From: Solobacterium sp. UBA1761
Lineage (GTDB): Bacteria > Bacillota_I > Bacilli_A > Erysipelotrichales > Erysipelotrichaceae
Length of the DNA stretch: 27,271 nt
Direction: 5' to 3'
NCBI GenBank assembly: GCA_002315565.1
Contig: DCHD01000051.1
Span: forward strand, 1 to 27,271
In this document: positions 8,477 to 16,350 of the stretch, in pieces
Position numbering within the stretch: the stretch's first letter is position 1
Layout of the letters: each line of letters starts with the position of its first letter
Translations under genes and position numbers: made by a program
The notes under the pieces: model-generated
The model's database searches: none
Told to the model about the DNA's origin: nothing
The model's input: the letters and a program-made list of their open reading frames with translations, nothing else

Positions 8477-8927
8477 AATAATCGGTGTCGGTAAAGTAAA
8501 AGATACACACCTCAAGGCACTGATTGATGACTACGTCAAAAGGATCAATCACTACCATAAACTGGAAGTCATTGAAGTAAATGATGAACCGATAAAAGAC
8601 AACGAAGAAGATGTCCTTAAGATTGAAGGCAGAAGAGTCCTTGACAAGATAGCAAATGATGAATACGTCATTCTGCTTGATCTGCATGGGAAAACAATTG
8701 ACTCAGTAAGCCTGGCTGTTAAAATTGACAGACTGTTCATCTCAAACTCAAAGATTACTTTTGTGATTGGCGGTTCTCTTGGCCTTAGTGACGAATTAAG
8801 AAAAAGAGCAAACGAAGCAATTAAACTATCTGATCTGACTTTCCTTCATCAGATGACAAGACTCATTCTGGTAGAACAGATATACAGATCATTCAAAATA
8901 AACAATCACGAAACATATCACAAGTAA
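8469..8927 (+). CDS. rlmH: 23S rRNA pseudouridine-1915 N3-methyltransferase
   Basis: A 152-residue SPOUT-family methyltransferase. It has the FVIGGSLGL AdoMet-binding region, the LTFLHQMTRLILVEQIYRSF block and the C-terminal YHK that ends nearly all RlmH proteins. It methylates pseudouridine 1915 in helix 69 of 23S rRNA in assembled ribosomes. It starts inside the end of the protease gene (ATGATTAA overlap), so translation is probably coupled. The end lies inside a weak hairpin at 8911-8940. Confidence 0.95.
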   Translation: MIKIIGVGKVKDTHLKALIDDYVKRINHYHKLEVIEVNDEPIKDNEEDVLKIEGRRVLDKIANDEYVILLDLHGKTIDSVSLAVKIDRLFISNSKITFVIGGSLGLSDELRKRANEAIKLSDLTFLHQMTRLILVEQIYRSFKINNHETYHK

Positions 8928-8940
8928 AAGTGATGTTTTT
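8911..8940 (+). terminator. Weak intrinsic terminator overlapping the end of rlmH
   Basis: AAACATATCAC (8911-8921) pairs with GTGATGTTTTT (8930-8940) around an eight-base loop, with one C-T mismatch and one G-T pair, ending in a T-run. The stem is AT-rich and includes the rlmH stop region, so partial read-through into the next gene is likely. Confidence 0.5.
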
Positions 8941-8968
8941 GTTGGATATTGCAATAAAGGAATAAGCG

Positions 8969-10555
8969 ATGAAAATCGGAACATTTTACACCGTACTGTT
9001 ATATGCCCTGAAAAACAAAGAAATAAACAGCATCAATGAAGGAATGAGAGAACTGTCAAAGACAGGTGTCTGTTACTATGAAGTGTTTGCAGATTCAATC
9101 AGCAATAAAGAAGATGAGGCTACTCTTGTTTCTGCATTAAAGAACAATGACTGCCGTATCGGCAATCTGTATTTTAAGCAGGACCTGTTTCCAGATTCTT
9201 CATCTTTTGTTAATCTTTTGGATTATACAAAGAAGATTATTGAACAGTGCAAAAGAATAGGCTGTAAGAAAATAATGCCGGTTATTACGGTTTGTGAAGA
9301 TGATTCAAAAAAGGCATCAGAATTAATTGTTGATTATTATAAAAAGGCTTCTGAGATCTCTTATGAACAGGGAATTGTAACAGTCTTTGAAAATCACCAC
9401 GATCCAAGAACAAAATGTTTTTCGCTTAATGATATAAAGAACCTCATTGAGAATGCTGATAAACTATCTTATCTTTTTGATACAGGTAATTACTGGTTTT
9501 CTAGTGAAAACAAGACTAAAGTAATGGATGATACAAAAGGCAGAATAGGCAGGGTGCATCTGAAAGATATACTTCCTGTAGATAATTCAAATCCAGATGA
9601 TTCAAAGATCAAAGTTCATTATGCAACTCTGGGACAGGGTGTATCTAACATAAAGGAATGCATAAAACATCTTGAAAGAAATGGTTACGATAAAGGTTTT
9701 ACCATTGAAATTGATTACAGTAATCCGATACTTCCAAGAGTCAGAAAATCTGTTGAAGTAATCAATCAGGCAGAAAAAGAGATGTGGCTTATTATGGCAA
9801 GTGATAACTATCACGAGCTGCTTCTTAAATATGCTTCCGACTATGAATCCCTTGGCGAAGAAATAGAATTAAAGACAATGCATATGCTGTCTGTGGCATC
9901 GCTGATGAATGAACTTGCGGTTAAACTGCATGTAAACAAACAGATGCATAAACTGGCGATTATCACCGGACTTTTTCATGATATCGGAAGATACGAACAG
10001 TACAAGCAGTATCACACATTCAGAGATTCGATCAGTGTTGACCACGCAGATTTAAGTGCTGAGATTATCAGCAGGGAGAAACTGCTTTTTGATCTGGATG
10101 AAAAAGAAAGAGAAATGGTACTGAAAGCTGTAAGAAATCACAATAAATACGAAATTGAAAGCGGTCTCGATGAAGATACATTGCTGCTTTCTAAAATGAT
10201 ACGCGATGCCGATAAAATTGACTGTTTCCGTGTAGTTTCATCTGAGCCTTATGAAACAAGTTACGCAGTCACCAGAAAAGAACTTGAGGATTCAAAGATA
10301 AGCAAAGAGATAGTTGAAAGCATTCTTAATCACAGAATGGTTAACAATAAAGAAAGAAAATATCCACTGGATTATATTCTTTCCTGCTGTGCATTTGTAT
10401 TCGATATCAATTTCAGTATTTCACGCAGAATAATACTGGATAAAAATAAATATCTTTGCGGCTTAAATGAACTGTCATACACAGATGACAGAACAGCTGA
10501 TACGATAAATACTATTTTTGAGGAAATAAAACAGTATCTGATTCAAACTGATTGA
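8969..10555 (+). CDS. Fusion of xylose-isomerase-like TIM barrel and HD-domain hydrolase
   Basis: A 528-residue protein with two complete enzyme domains. Residues 1 to about 268 form a sugar-phosphate isomerase/epimerase-like (AP-endonuclease-2 superfamily) barrel. Its expected metal ligands are in order: E141 (VFENHH), D171 (FDTGN), H197 (RVHLKD) and E247 (FTIEID). Residues about 275-528 are an HD metal-dependent phosphohydrolase with H305, H337-D338 (FHDIG), D358-H359, H391 and D413 (RDADKID). Both sites look competent. The substrate is unknown: a sugar phosphate for the barrel and a phosphate ester or nucleotide for HD are the family-level guesses. AAAGGA lies seven bases before the ATG. 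No frameshift is needed to join the halves. Confidence 0.8.
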   Translation: MKIGTFYTVLLYALKNKEINSINEGMRELSKTGVCYYEVFADSISNKEDEATLVSALKNNDCRIGNLYFKQDLFPDSSSFVNLLDYTKKIIEQCKRIGCKKIMPVITVCEDDSKKASELIVDYYKKASEISYEQGIVTVFENHHDPRTKCFSLNDIKNLIENADKLSYLFDTGNYWFSSENKTKVMDDTKGRIGRVHLKDILPVDNSNPDDSKIKVHYATLGQGVSNIKECIKHLERNGYDKGFTIEIDYSNPILPRVRKSVEVINQAEKEMWLIMASDNYHELLLKYASDYESLGEEIELKTMHMLSVASLMNELAVKLHVNKQMHKLAIITGLFHDIGRYEQYKQYHTFRDSISVDHADLSAEIISREKLLFDLDEKEREMVLKAVRNHNKYEIESGLDEDTLLLSKMIRDADKIDCFRVVSSEPYETSYAVTRKELEDSKISKEIVESILNHRMVNNKERKYPLDYILSCCAFVFDINFSISRRIILDKNKYLCGLNELSYTDDRTADTINTIFEEIKQYLIQTD

Positions 10556-10591
10556 AAAAAGCGCTTTCATAATTTAGAATTAAAGTATCAA
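10556..10591 (+). promoter_or_regulatory. cre-like operator and probable promoter of ptsH
   Basis: AAAAAGCGCTTTCA (10556-10569) matches 12 of 14 positions of the ideal catabolite-responsive element TGAAAGCGCTTTCA. It overlaps a candidate -35 TTTCAT (10565-10570). A -10-like TATCAA lies at 10586-10591 with a short 15-base spacer, so the exact promoter is uncertain. CcpA bound to Ser46-phosphorylated HPr is the expected ligand. Downstream, TTCTAA (10596-10601) could pair with TTAGGA (10608-10613) and partly cover the ptsH ribosome site. Confidence 0.55.
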
Positions 10592-10625
10592 TAATTTCTA
10601 ACAATAATTAGGAGGATGGTTCAAT

Positions 10626-10889
10626 ATGAAAGAAGTAAAAATTATCGTTAAAGATCCTGTAGGTCTGCATGCAAGACCAGCTACAGTTGCAGTTAAAGCA
10701 GCTTGCGAATGTCCATGTGAAGTTAAAGCTACATACAATGGCAAGACAGTTGATATGAAGTCAATCATGGGTATCATGTCACTTGGTGTACCTACTGAAG
10801 CTGAAGTAACTATTATGTGCAATGGCGATCATGAAGATGAAGCTATCGAAAAGATCGTTGAAAAACTGAAAGCAGAAAAAGTTATCTAA
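10626..10889 (+). CDS. ptsH: Phosphocarrier protein HPr of the PTS
   Basis: An 87-residue HPr. The active-site H15 lies in GLHARPA and accepts phosphate from enzyme I. The regulatory S46 lies in MKSIMGIMSLG and is the target of HPr kinase in Gram-positives, making HPr a CcpA corepressor. TTAGGAGGATGG supplies a strong ribosome site. Three cysteines at residues 27-31 (CECPC) are unusual for a small HPr. The gene stands alone between its own promoter region and terminator; ptsI is not adjacent, unlike the common ptsHI pairing. Confidence 0.97.
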   Translation: MKEVKIIVKDPVGLHARPATVAVKAACECPCEVKATYNGKTVDMKSIMGIMSLGVPTEAEVTIMCNGDHEDEAIEKIVEKLKAEKVI

Positions 10890-10900
10890 CAGACTTAATT

Positions 10901-10924
10901 AGAGAGCCATGTGCTCTCTTTTTT
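10901..10924 (+). terminator. Intrinsic terminator after ptsH
   Basis: A perfect seven-pair stem AGAGAGC (10901-10907) and GCTCTCT (10913-10919) with a five-base loop runs into six T residues. Confidence 0.92.
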
Positions 10925-10946
10925 AACTTAATAAAGGAGAAAACAT

Positions 10947-12620
10947 ATGTCATATATTGAAAATTACAATTTCTGGTTAAACCATCCAAAATTAGATAAA
11001 AGTCTTAAAGAAGAACTTCTTAATCTTGATGAAAAAGAAAAAGAGGACTGCTTCTATACTGATGTTAAATTCCAGACAGCAGGCATGAGAGGCCTGATGG
11101 GTGTTGGCCCAAACAGACTGAATATTCATACTGTAAGAAAAGCAACTCAGGGTTTTGCTCAGTATCTTAATTCAATCGGTGGCAAGGCTGTTGCGATCGG
11201 TTATGACAACAGATTCCATTCACAGGAATTTGCCTACGATTCAGCAAAACTGCTGGCTGCAAATGGTATCAAGGCCTATATCTTTGATACATTAAGACCT
11301 ACACCTGAACTATCTTTTGCAGTAAGATATCTGAAATGTGCCGGTGGTATTATGATTACTGCTTCACACAATCCTAAACAGTACAATGGTTACAAACTGT
11401 ATGATGAGACAGGATGTCAGCTGATTCCGGAAATCGCTCAGTGTGTAATCGATGAGATTGACAAGATTGAAGATATTTTGGCAATTGAACCAGGCGAGTA
11501 TGATCCTTCTTTAATTGTTGAAGTCAACAAGGAAGTTGATGAAGCATATAAGGAAGCAGTGCTTTCAATAAGACTGAGAAAAGATGTAAACAAGAACTTT
11601 ACTATTGCCTATTCTCCAGAACATGGTACTTCATATATTCCAGTTATGACTTCTTTGAAGGAAGCAGGATTCAATGTATCAGTTGTAGAATCACAAAAGG
11701 ATCCAGATCCAGCATTCTCCAACACTAAGACTCCTAATCCTGAAGAAAAGGGCGCTTATGAAGGTGTGCTTGAACTGGCAAAAGAAATCAATGCTGACCT
11801 GTTACTGGTTTGCGACCCTGATGGCGACAGAATGGGTGTCGGTGTTAAACATAATGGAGAATATATCATCCTTAACGGTAACCAGACTGGTGCGCTGTTA
11901 CTTGAATATATTCTGAAAACATATGAAGATCTTGGCATCAAAGTAGATAATCCATGTATGTTCAATACTATCGTTACATCAGATATCGGTGAAGCTGTTG
12001 CCAGATACCATGGTGTAGACTGCGAAAAGACTCTTACTGGCTTCAAATATATCGGCAACAAAGTAAGAGTATATGAGAAATCACATGCGAAGAACTATGT
12101 CTTCGGTTATGAAGAATCATATGGTTCTCTGATTGCTCCGTTTGTAAGAGACAAGGATGCTACTCAGGCCTGTCTGATGCTGGCAGAAGCATGCGGATAT
12201 TACCTTTCTCAGGGCATGAGTCTACAGGATGCTGTAGAAGATATCTATAAGAAAGTCGGTGCTTTCTATGATTCACAGATCAGTATCATGTTGCCAGGTG
12301 CAGATGGTGCTATTAAACTGAATCAGATCATGACTTCAATCCGTGAAAATCCATTCACTGTTCCAGGCTATAAGACATTGAAGATTGAAGATTATAAATT
12401 AAGAATCACAGTTGAAGGTGATAAGAAATATGACCTTCTTGGTCATGATATCTCTGATGTGCTCAAGTACTATCTTGATGATGGATCATTCATTGCCATC
12501 AGACCTTCAGGTACAGAACCTAAGTGCAAGTTCTATCTGTCATGCAAGGCAGATACATATGCCAATGCCAAAAAGAAGAATGATGAATTCACTGCATTCT
12601 TAAAGAAACTGGTTAATTAA
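10947..12620 (+). CDS. pgcA: Phosphoglucomutase/phosphomannomutase family (PgcA-like)
   Basis: A 557-residue alpha-D-phosphohexomutase of the length seen in Bacillus PgcA. The active serine S140 sits in TASHNPKQYNGYK. The magnesium loop is D290-P-D292-G-D294-R295. A sugar-binding loop FGYEESYG lies near residue 386, and the phosphate-binding loop RPSGTEPK spans 519-526. It most likely interconverts glucose-1-phosphate and glucose-6-phosphate for envelope sugar nucleotides; phosphopentomutase activity is a less likely alternative. AAAGGAGA (10933-10940) precedes the ATG. No promoter is visible in the 22 bases after the ptsH terminator, so expression may depend partly on read-through. Its stop overlaps the trmR start by one base. 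Confidence 0.93.
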   Translation: MSYIENYNFWLNHPKLDKSLKEELLNLDEKEKEDCFYTDVKFQTAGMRGLMGVGPNRLNIHTVRKATQGFAQYLNSIGGKAVAIGYDNRFHSQEFAYDSAKLLAANGIKAYIFDTLRPTPELSFAVRYLKCAGGIMITASHNPKQYNGYKLYDETGCQLIPEIAQCVIDEIDKIEDILAIEPGEYDPSLIVEVNKEVDEAYKEAVLSIRLRKDVNKNFTIAYSPEHGTSYIPVMTSLKEAGFNVSVVESQKDPDPAFSNTKTPNPEEKGAYEGVLELAKEINADLLLVCDPDGDRMGVGVKHNGEYIILNGNQTGALLLEYILKTYEDLGIKVDNPCMFNTIVTSDIGEAVARYHGVDCEKTLTGFKYIGNKVRVYEKSHAKNYVFGYEESYGSLIAPFVRDKDATQACLMLAEACGYYLSQGMSLQDAVEDIYKKVGAFYDSQISIMLPGADGAIKLNQIMTSIRENPFTVPGYKTLKIEDYKLRITVEGDKKYDLLGHDISDVLKYYLDDGSFIAIRPSGTEPKCKFYLSCKADTYANAKKKNDEFTAFLKKLVN

Positions 12621-13201
12621 TGTTAAAGGAAATTAAAGATAAAGCCTTAGATGAAAAAGTCCCCATTATCAAAGATGGGGGCTTGAATTTTCTATTGGAG
12701 ACAATTAAAGAAAAGGGATATAAAGACATACTTGAACTGGGTACGGCAGTAGGCTATTCCAGCATCAATATGGCTCTTTTAGACAAGGGCATTCATATCG
12801 ACACTATTGAGAAGAATGAAGATATGTATAATCAGGCCATTGTCAATATCAGGAATGAAGGTCTTGAAGATCAGATAAATGTTCACTTTAAGGCTATTGA
12901 AGAATTCAAGAGCGAAAAGATGTACGATCTGATATTCGTGGATGCTGCCAAAGCCCAGTATCAGAAGTATATGGAGCAGTTTCTTCCTAACTTAAAAGAA
13001 AATGGCATATTCCTTTTTGACAATATGATATTCCATGGACTGATCTATGAGGTTGAGTCTATTCCTTCAAGAAACACAAGGAGTCTTGTCAAAAAGATAA
13101 ATCGGTTCCGTGAATATATACAGACAGATAAGCGTTTTGATATAATATTTTATGATAATATCGGCGACGGAATATTAGTGGCAAAAAGGAGGAAACAGTG
13201 A
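12620..13201 (+). CDS. trmR: tRNA 5-hydroxyuridine methyltransferase (TrmR/YrrM-like)
   Basis: A 193-residue class I methyltransferase of the O-methyltransferase (COMT-like) family. The AdoMet loop LELGTAVGYSS begins at residue 38. The acidic motif IFVDAAKAQYQKY includes D108, and DNMIFHGLI follows as in YrrM. In Bacillus, YrrM (TrmR) methylates 5-hydroxyuridine to 5-methoxyuridine at position 34 of tRNAs. Resemblance along the whole length supports the specific name over a generic O-methyltransferase. It starts within TAATG of the mutase stop. The stop overlaps the next start (TGATG). Confidence 0.85.
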   Translation: MLKEIKDKALDEKVPIIKDGGLNFLLETIKEKGYKDILELGTAVGYSSINMALLDKGIHIDTIEKNEDMYNQAIVNIRNEGLEDQINVHFKAIEEFKSEKMYDLIFVDAAKAQYQKYMEQFLPNLKENGIFLFDNMIFHGLIYEVESIPSRNTRSLVKKINRFREYIQTDKRFDIIFYDNIGDGILVAKRRKQ

Positions 13202-14220
13202 TGAATAATGAGAATGTAGCACTTCTTGGATTCATGCAGCGTGCAAAAGACTATCTGAAACTTGAACTGCAGAGAAGCGGCAAAGCTGAAGAACTGGAAA
13301 AGCTTGAAAACATCGATTTTGATGCGATTAAAAAAGACCTGATTGCAAAAGCAGGAGCTGTTTTTGATGGCTCAGACAGACAGACTGAAGCTTTACTTAA
13401 GGCAGGCAAGAATGCCTTTGATGAATATGTTTCCGACAAGAAAAACAAAGCAACTGTCATCGATGAATTTGCCAGACTGTTTGATTCTTTCAATGCCTCT
13501 AAAGAAAAATCCGTTACAGAAGATCTTAATGAAATCCTTGCCCAGTATGAACCAAATGGTGATACATACATCGCTGATGATGATGAATATCTGAAGATCA
13601 TCTCTGAAGGTTCAGCAAGAGCTTCTATGGAAACAGCAAACGCACCAAAGTTTGAAAGAAAAAAGGACAGTGGTGCAGAAGAACTTGATGATGTATTCAA
13701 CGAAATCCTCGGCAATGAAGAAAGACAGGAAATCAAAGCTGAAGTAAAGAATACAGAAAAACCTGAACTTCCAGACAATGAAGAATATCTGAAGGAACTG
13801 GTTAAACAGCTTAAGAACAAGATAAAAGAAGAAAACGAAAAGAAACCGGTTGTTGATAAGAAAGTATCTGTATTTGAAAAGATCAGCAATCTCTATCCAT
13901 ATCTTTCTGGTGGCTTCATCAGAGCAGTCTATGGAATGAAAGACGGCATTGCCAGAGAAAATCCTGTAGGCAGCAGAATCATCCTTCTTCACAGAATCTA
14001 TTTTGCTGATGTTGAAGGTTTAAGACAGTTTGTTGAGATCGTTTCAAATCACGATTACACTGTCAATGTCGATGAAGATAAACTGCTTGTTGATGTATTC
14101 AGAGAACACATCAATTCAGATGGCAAGATTCTTACAAACATCTTTGAAATCGCCAACCAGGCAAAAGTACTGGATGGTGAATACGAAGGTTACCGTATCG
14201 TTAATAAAGAAGGGAACTAA
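13201..14220 (+). CDS. Unrecognised 339-residue cytoplasmic protein
   Basis: No family is recognised. There is no signal peptide or membrane span. The N-terminal part (about 1-110) looks helical. The middle (about 110-220) is acidic, Lys/Glu-rich and probably disordered or coiled, with LKELVKQLKNKIKEENEKK. The last 120 residues look folded and hydrophobic, including YPYLSGGFIRAVYGMKDGIA and RIILLHRIYFADVEGLRQF. The start at ATG 13201 follows AAAGGAGG (13185-13192) at eight bases; a GTG one codon upstream (13198) is a possible alternative. The start overlaps the trmR stop, so the two are probably translated together. A long antisense reading frame here is a composition artefact. Confidence 0.75.
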   Translation: MNNENVALLGFMQRAKDYLKLELQRSGKAEELEKLENIDFDAIKKDLIAKAGAVFDGSDRQTEALLKAGKNAFDEYVSDKKNKATVIDEFARLFDSFNASKEKSVTEDLNEILAQYEPNGDTYIADDDEYLKIISEGSARASMETANAPKFERKKDSGAEELDDVFNEILGNEERQEIKAEVKNTEKPELPDNEEYLKELVKQLKNKIKEENEKKPVVDKKVSVFEKISNLYPYLSGGFIRAVYGMKDGIARENPVGSRIILLHRIYFADVEGLRQFVEIVSNHDYTVNVDEDKLLVDVFREHINSDGKILTNIFEIANQAKVLDGEYEGYRIVNKEGN

Positions 14221-14242
14221 TCTCTTCTTTTTAAGTATGTTG

Positions 14243-14248
14243 TATAAT
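14243..14248 (+). promoter_or_regulatory. Possible -10 box for the SH3b-TPR-HAD-murA group
   Basis: A perfect TATAAT lies in the 51-base gap before the gene at 14272, followed by GGAGG (14258-14262). No convincing -35 box is found 15 to 18 bases upstream, so this is tentative. Confidence 0.4.
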
Positions 14249-14271
14249 TTAAAGGTTGGAGGAAATTTAAA

Positions 14272-15009
14272 ATGGTAGAAAGAAATCCTTATGAGAATCA
14301 TACTCCGGTAGATGTACCTTCATTCATGAAGGAAGATAAAGAAGAGAAGGAAAAAGTGAATATGAATATTTTCAAACTGAAAGACGACGAAATCGAAGAC
14401 GACGATTACGAAGAAGAAGACGATGAAACAGAGTCTTATAGAACACACAGAGCAGGCAGCTCATCAACATATCTTGTTGTGATTGCAATCGTATGTTTCC
14501 TGATTGCAGCAGTACTTGGTATTCTTGTTGTATCTAAATCAAATGCCTACAAGACACTTAACGAAGAACATCAGGCATATGTAACTTCAAGTGAAAAACA
14601 GACCAAGAGACTTGAAAGTCAGATTGAAACACTGACTAAAGAAAACGAAACTCTGAAGGCTGAAAACGAAACACTTAAGACAAGTGCTTCATCTTCATCA
14701 AGCAGCAGTTCTTCAAGTTCAGGAAAAGACAGCGGCACTTCAACATCTGGTACTGCTACATCTTTCAAGGCTGGAACTTACAAGGTTGCAGTAAGTGTAT
14801 ATGTCAGAGACGGTGTTAACGGTAATATCGTTAAACAGTCAAACATGCCAACTGCAATTCAGTACATCACTTATGACAACTCAACAGTTGTAGAAGGAAG
14901 CGATGTTAAAGTATCTGAAGTAAAGACAAGCGGCGACCAGGTTTGGGGCAAAATCGGTGATGGTTGCTGGATCTGTCTGAAAAACGGCAACAACGTATAC
15001 GTAGACTAA
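14272..15009 (+). CDS. Membrane-anchored protein with coiled coil and SH3b-like C-terminus
   Basis: A 245-residue type II membrane protein. Residues 1-60 are cytoplasmic and very acidic (DDEIEDDDYEEEDDE). A single membrane span covers about 66-88. A coiled coil with repeated KENETLKAENETLK lies at about 93-136. A Ser/Thr/Gly linker (about 138-162) precedes an extracellular region (about 165-245, YKVAVSVYVRDGVNG to the end) resembling a bacterial SH3 domain. SH3b domains commonly bind peptidoglycan, so a wall-sensing or wall-tethering role is plausible. It has a strong GGAGG site and stands first in a group ending with murA. The family was not recognised beyond the domain type. Confidence 0.75.
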   Translation: MVERNPYENHTPVDVPSFMKEDKEEKEKVNMNIFKLKDDEIEDDDYEEEDDETESYRTHRAGSSSTYLVVIAIVCFLIAAVLGILVVSKSNAYKTLNEEHQAYVTSSEKQTKRLESQIETLTKENETLKAENETLKTSASSSSSSSSSSSGKDSGTSTSGTATSFKAGTYKVAVSVYVRDGVNGNIVKQSNMPTAIQYITYDNSTVVEGSDVKVSEVKTSGDQVWGKIGDGCWICLKNGNNVYVD

Positions 15010-15011
15010 AT

Positions 15012-15716
15012 ATGAACGGGCTTTTAGAAAGCTTAGAGCTTTTAAACAATATTTCTGATTTCAACAATGTAAATGAAGTTAAAGAAATTGCTTTAAAAGC
15101 TTTTTCTAATTGTCCGCTTTGTTTAGAAGCAGCAAGCATCTATGCCAAGACTTTAACAAGTGAAGAAGACAAGTTTACATTCTTAAAGAAGGCTGTAGAT
15201 GATGCTCAAAAGGATATCGAAGAAAGCGATACTGTTGATGCCAATACAATGTATTCCTTGATGAGAGGATACTTTGAATATGGTGTTATGGCTTATTCAT
15301 TCGGTAAATATAAAGAGTCACTGTTCTATTTTGAAAGACTTAAAGAAATGGATGAAAAAGATGACTATAAAGCAGGATACAGACTTCTTAGTCTATATGC
15401 CTATTTTGAGCTGAATGAGAAGTTTGATGAACTGTACAGCCAGCTGTGTGCTGATACAGATGACTATTCAAAACTGAAAAGGGATTTCCCAAAGATGCTT
15501 ATTGCCTATAAGGCCAATGACTTTGAAACCGTAAAGAAAACCATCAAAGACATTAAAGAAGATAATCCTTATATTCTGAAGATTATGAAAGAAGAAATAT
15601 CTGAAGATGTAGAGAATATGGAAATAAAAGAGTCACTGACTGTTTTAAGAAACAATGCCTTTATAATCAATGGCTGCATGAATATAATTGCCTATATCAG
15701 AGGTTTGGATGATTAA
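15012..15716 (+). CDS. TPR-like helical protein of unknown function
   Basis: A 234-residue soluble protein made almost entirely of helices. Paired-helix patterns such as ALKAFSNCPLCLEAASIYAK and AYSFGKYKESLFYFERLKEM fit degenerate tetratricopeptide repeats. No catalytic motif is seen. Start 15012 is two bases after the previous stop. An in-frame upstream start at 14964 would run 45 bases into the SH3b gene and add an arginine-rich stretch, so it was rejected. No Shine-Dalgarno precedes 15012, implying coupling with the upstream gene. It overlaps the HAD gene by eight bases. Confidence 0.72.
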   Translation: MNGLLESLELLNNISDFNNVNEVKEIALKAFSNCPLCLEAASIYAKTLTSEEDKFTFLKKAVDDAQKDIEESDTVDANTMYSLMRGYFEYGVMAYSFGKYKESLFYFERLKEMDEKDDYKAGYRLLSLYAYFELNEKFDELYSQLCADTDDYSKLKRDFPKMLIAYKANDFETVKKTIKDIKEDNPYILKIMKEEISEDVENMEIKESLTVLRNNAFIINGCMNIIAYIRGLDD

Positions 15717-16350
15717 GGCAGTACTCTTTGACATGGATGGAACCATTGTCAATTCTGAAAGACACTATATTGACGGAACTGTTGAATATCTTAAAGAAAA
15801 CGGGATAAACGTTACAAGGAAGGATGTTGTTCCGATTATTGGCACAACTATGGAAGTTACTTATGACATTCTGTCCAAACTGTCCGGTATCGACAGAAAC
15901 AGGATCATTGAACTTAACAGTGAGTATTTCGGTGTCAGAAATCCTTTGAATTACAAAGACGTTGTGTTTGAAGATACACTTCCATGTTTCCAAAAGCTCA
16001 AGGAAGAAGATATTAAGATTGCCATCTGTTCAATGAGTGATACGGAATATGTTGAAAAATGTATTGAAGATATCGGATTACACGATTATGTGGATTATTA
16101 TATCGGCGGTACATCAGTTACCCATCAGAAACCTGATCCTGAAATTTATCTCAAGGCAGTTGAAACTTTAAAACTTGATAAGGAAGAAGTTATAATTGTT
16201 GAGGACGCTGTTCAGGGTATTGAAGCAGGCAAAAATGCCGGTATCTATACACTGGCAAGAAAAGATGTACAGTTTGGACTTGATCAGTCTGAAGCTGACA
16301 GAATTATTGACGATTTAAGCGAAGTAATAAAAGTAATTAAAAATGGCTGA
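15709..16350 (+). CDS. HAD-superfamily phosphatase (beta-phosphoglucomutase-like subgroup)
   Basis: A 213-residue HAD hydrolase. Motif I is D8-M-D10-G-T, the nucleophile and acid. Motif II serine lies in AICSMSD, motif III lysine in HQKPDPE, and motif IV in IIVEDAVQGIEAG. The helical cap between motifs I and II marks subfamily I. Likely substrates are small phosphorylated sugars or similar metabolites; the specific one cannot be read from sequence. Start 15709 follows AGAGG and lies inside the preceding gene's end; an upstream start at 15688 lacks support. The stop overlaps murA by eight bases. Confidence 0.87.
   Translation: MIKAVLFDMDGTIVNSERHYIDGTVEYLKENGINVTRKDVVPIIGTTMEVTYDILSKLSGIDRNRIIELNSEYFGVRNPLNYKDVVFEDTLPCFQKLKEEDIKIAICSMSDTEYVEKCIEDIGLHDYVDYYIGGTSVTHQKPDPEIYLKAVETLKLDKEEVIIVEDAVQGIEAGKNAGIYTLARKDVQFGLDQSEADRIIDDLSEVIKVIKNG

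Noticed and set aside
13251..13889. 212-codon minus-strand reading frame, Ser/Phe/Leu-rich
   Set aside because: It lies antisense to the 339-residue coding gene, whose Lys/Glu-rich codons give Ser/Phe/Leu on the other strand. There is no ribosome site and no plausible protein composition.
14671..14725. Serine-codon run resembling a simple repeat
   Set aside because: It encodes the Ser-rich linker between coiled coil and SH3b domain in frame, with mixed TCA, TCT, AGC and AGT codons rather than a DNA-level repeat.
14964..15011. Upstream start for the TPR-like gene
   Set aside because: It lies inside the SH3b gene and would add a basic stretch unlike the rest of the protein. ATG 15012, immediately after the stop, is the natural coupled start.
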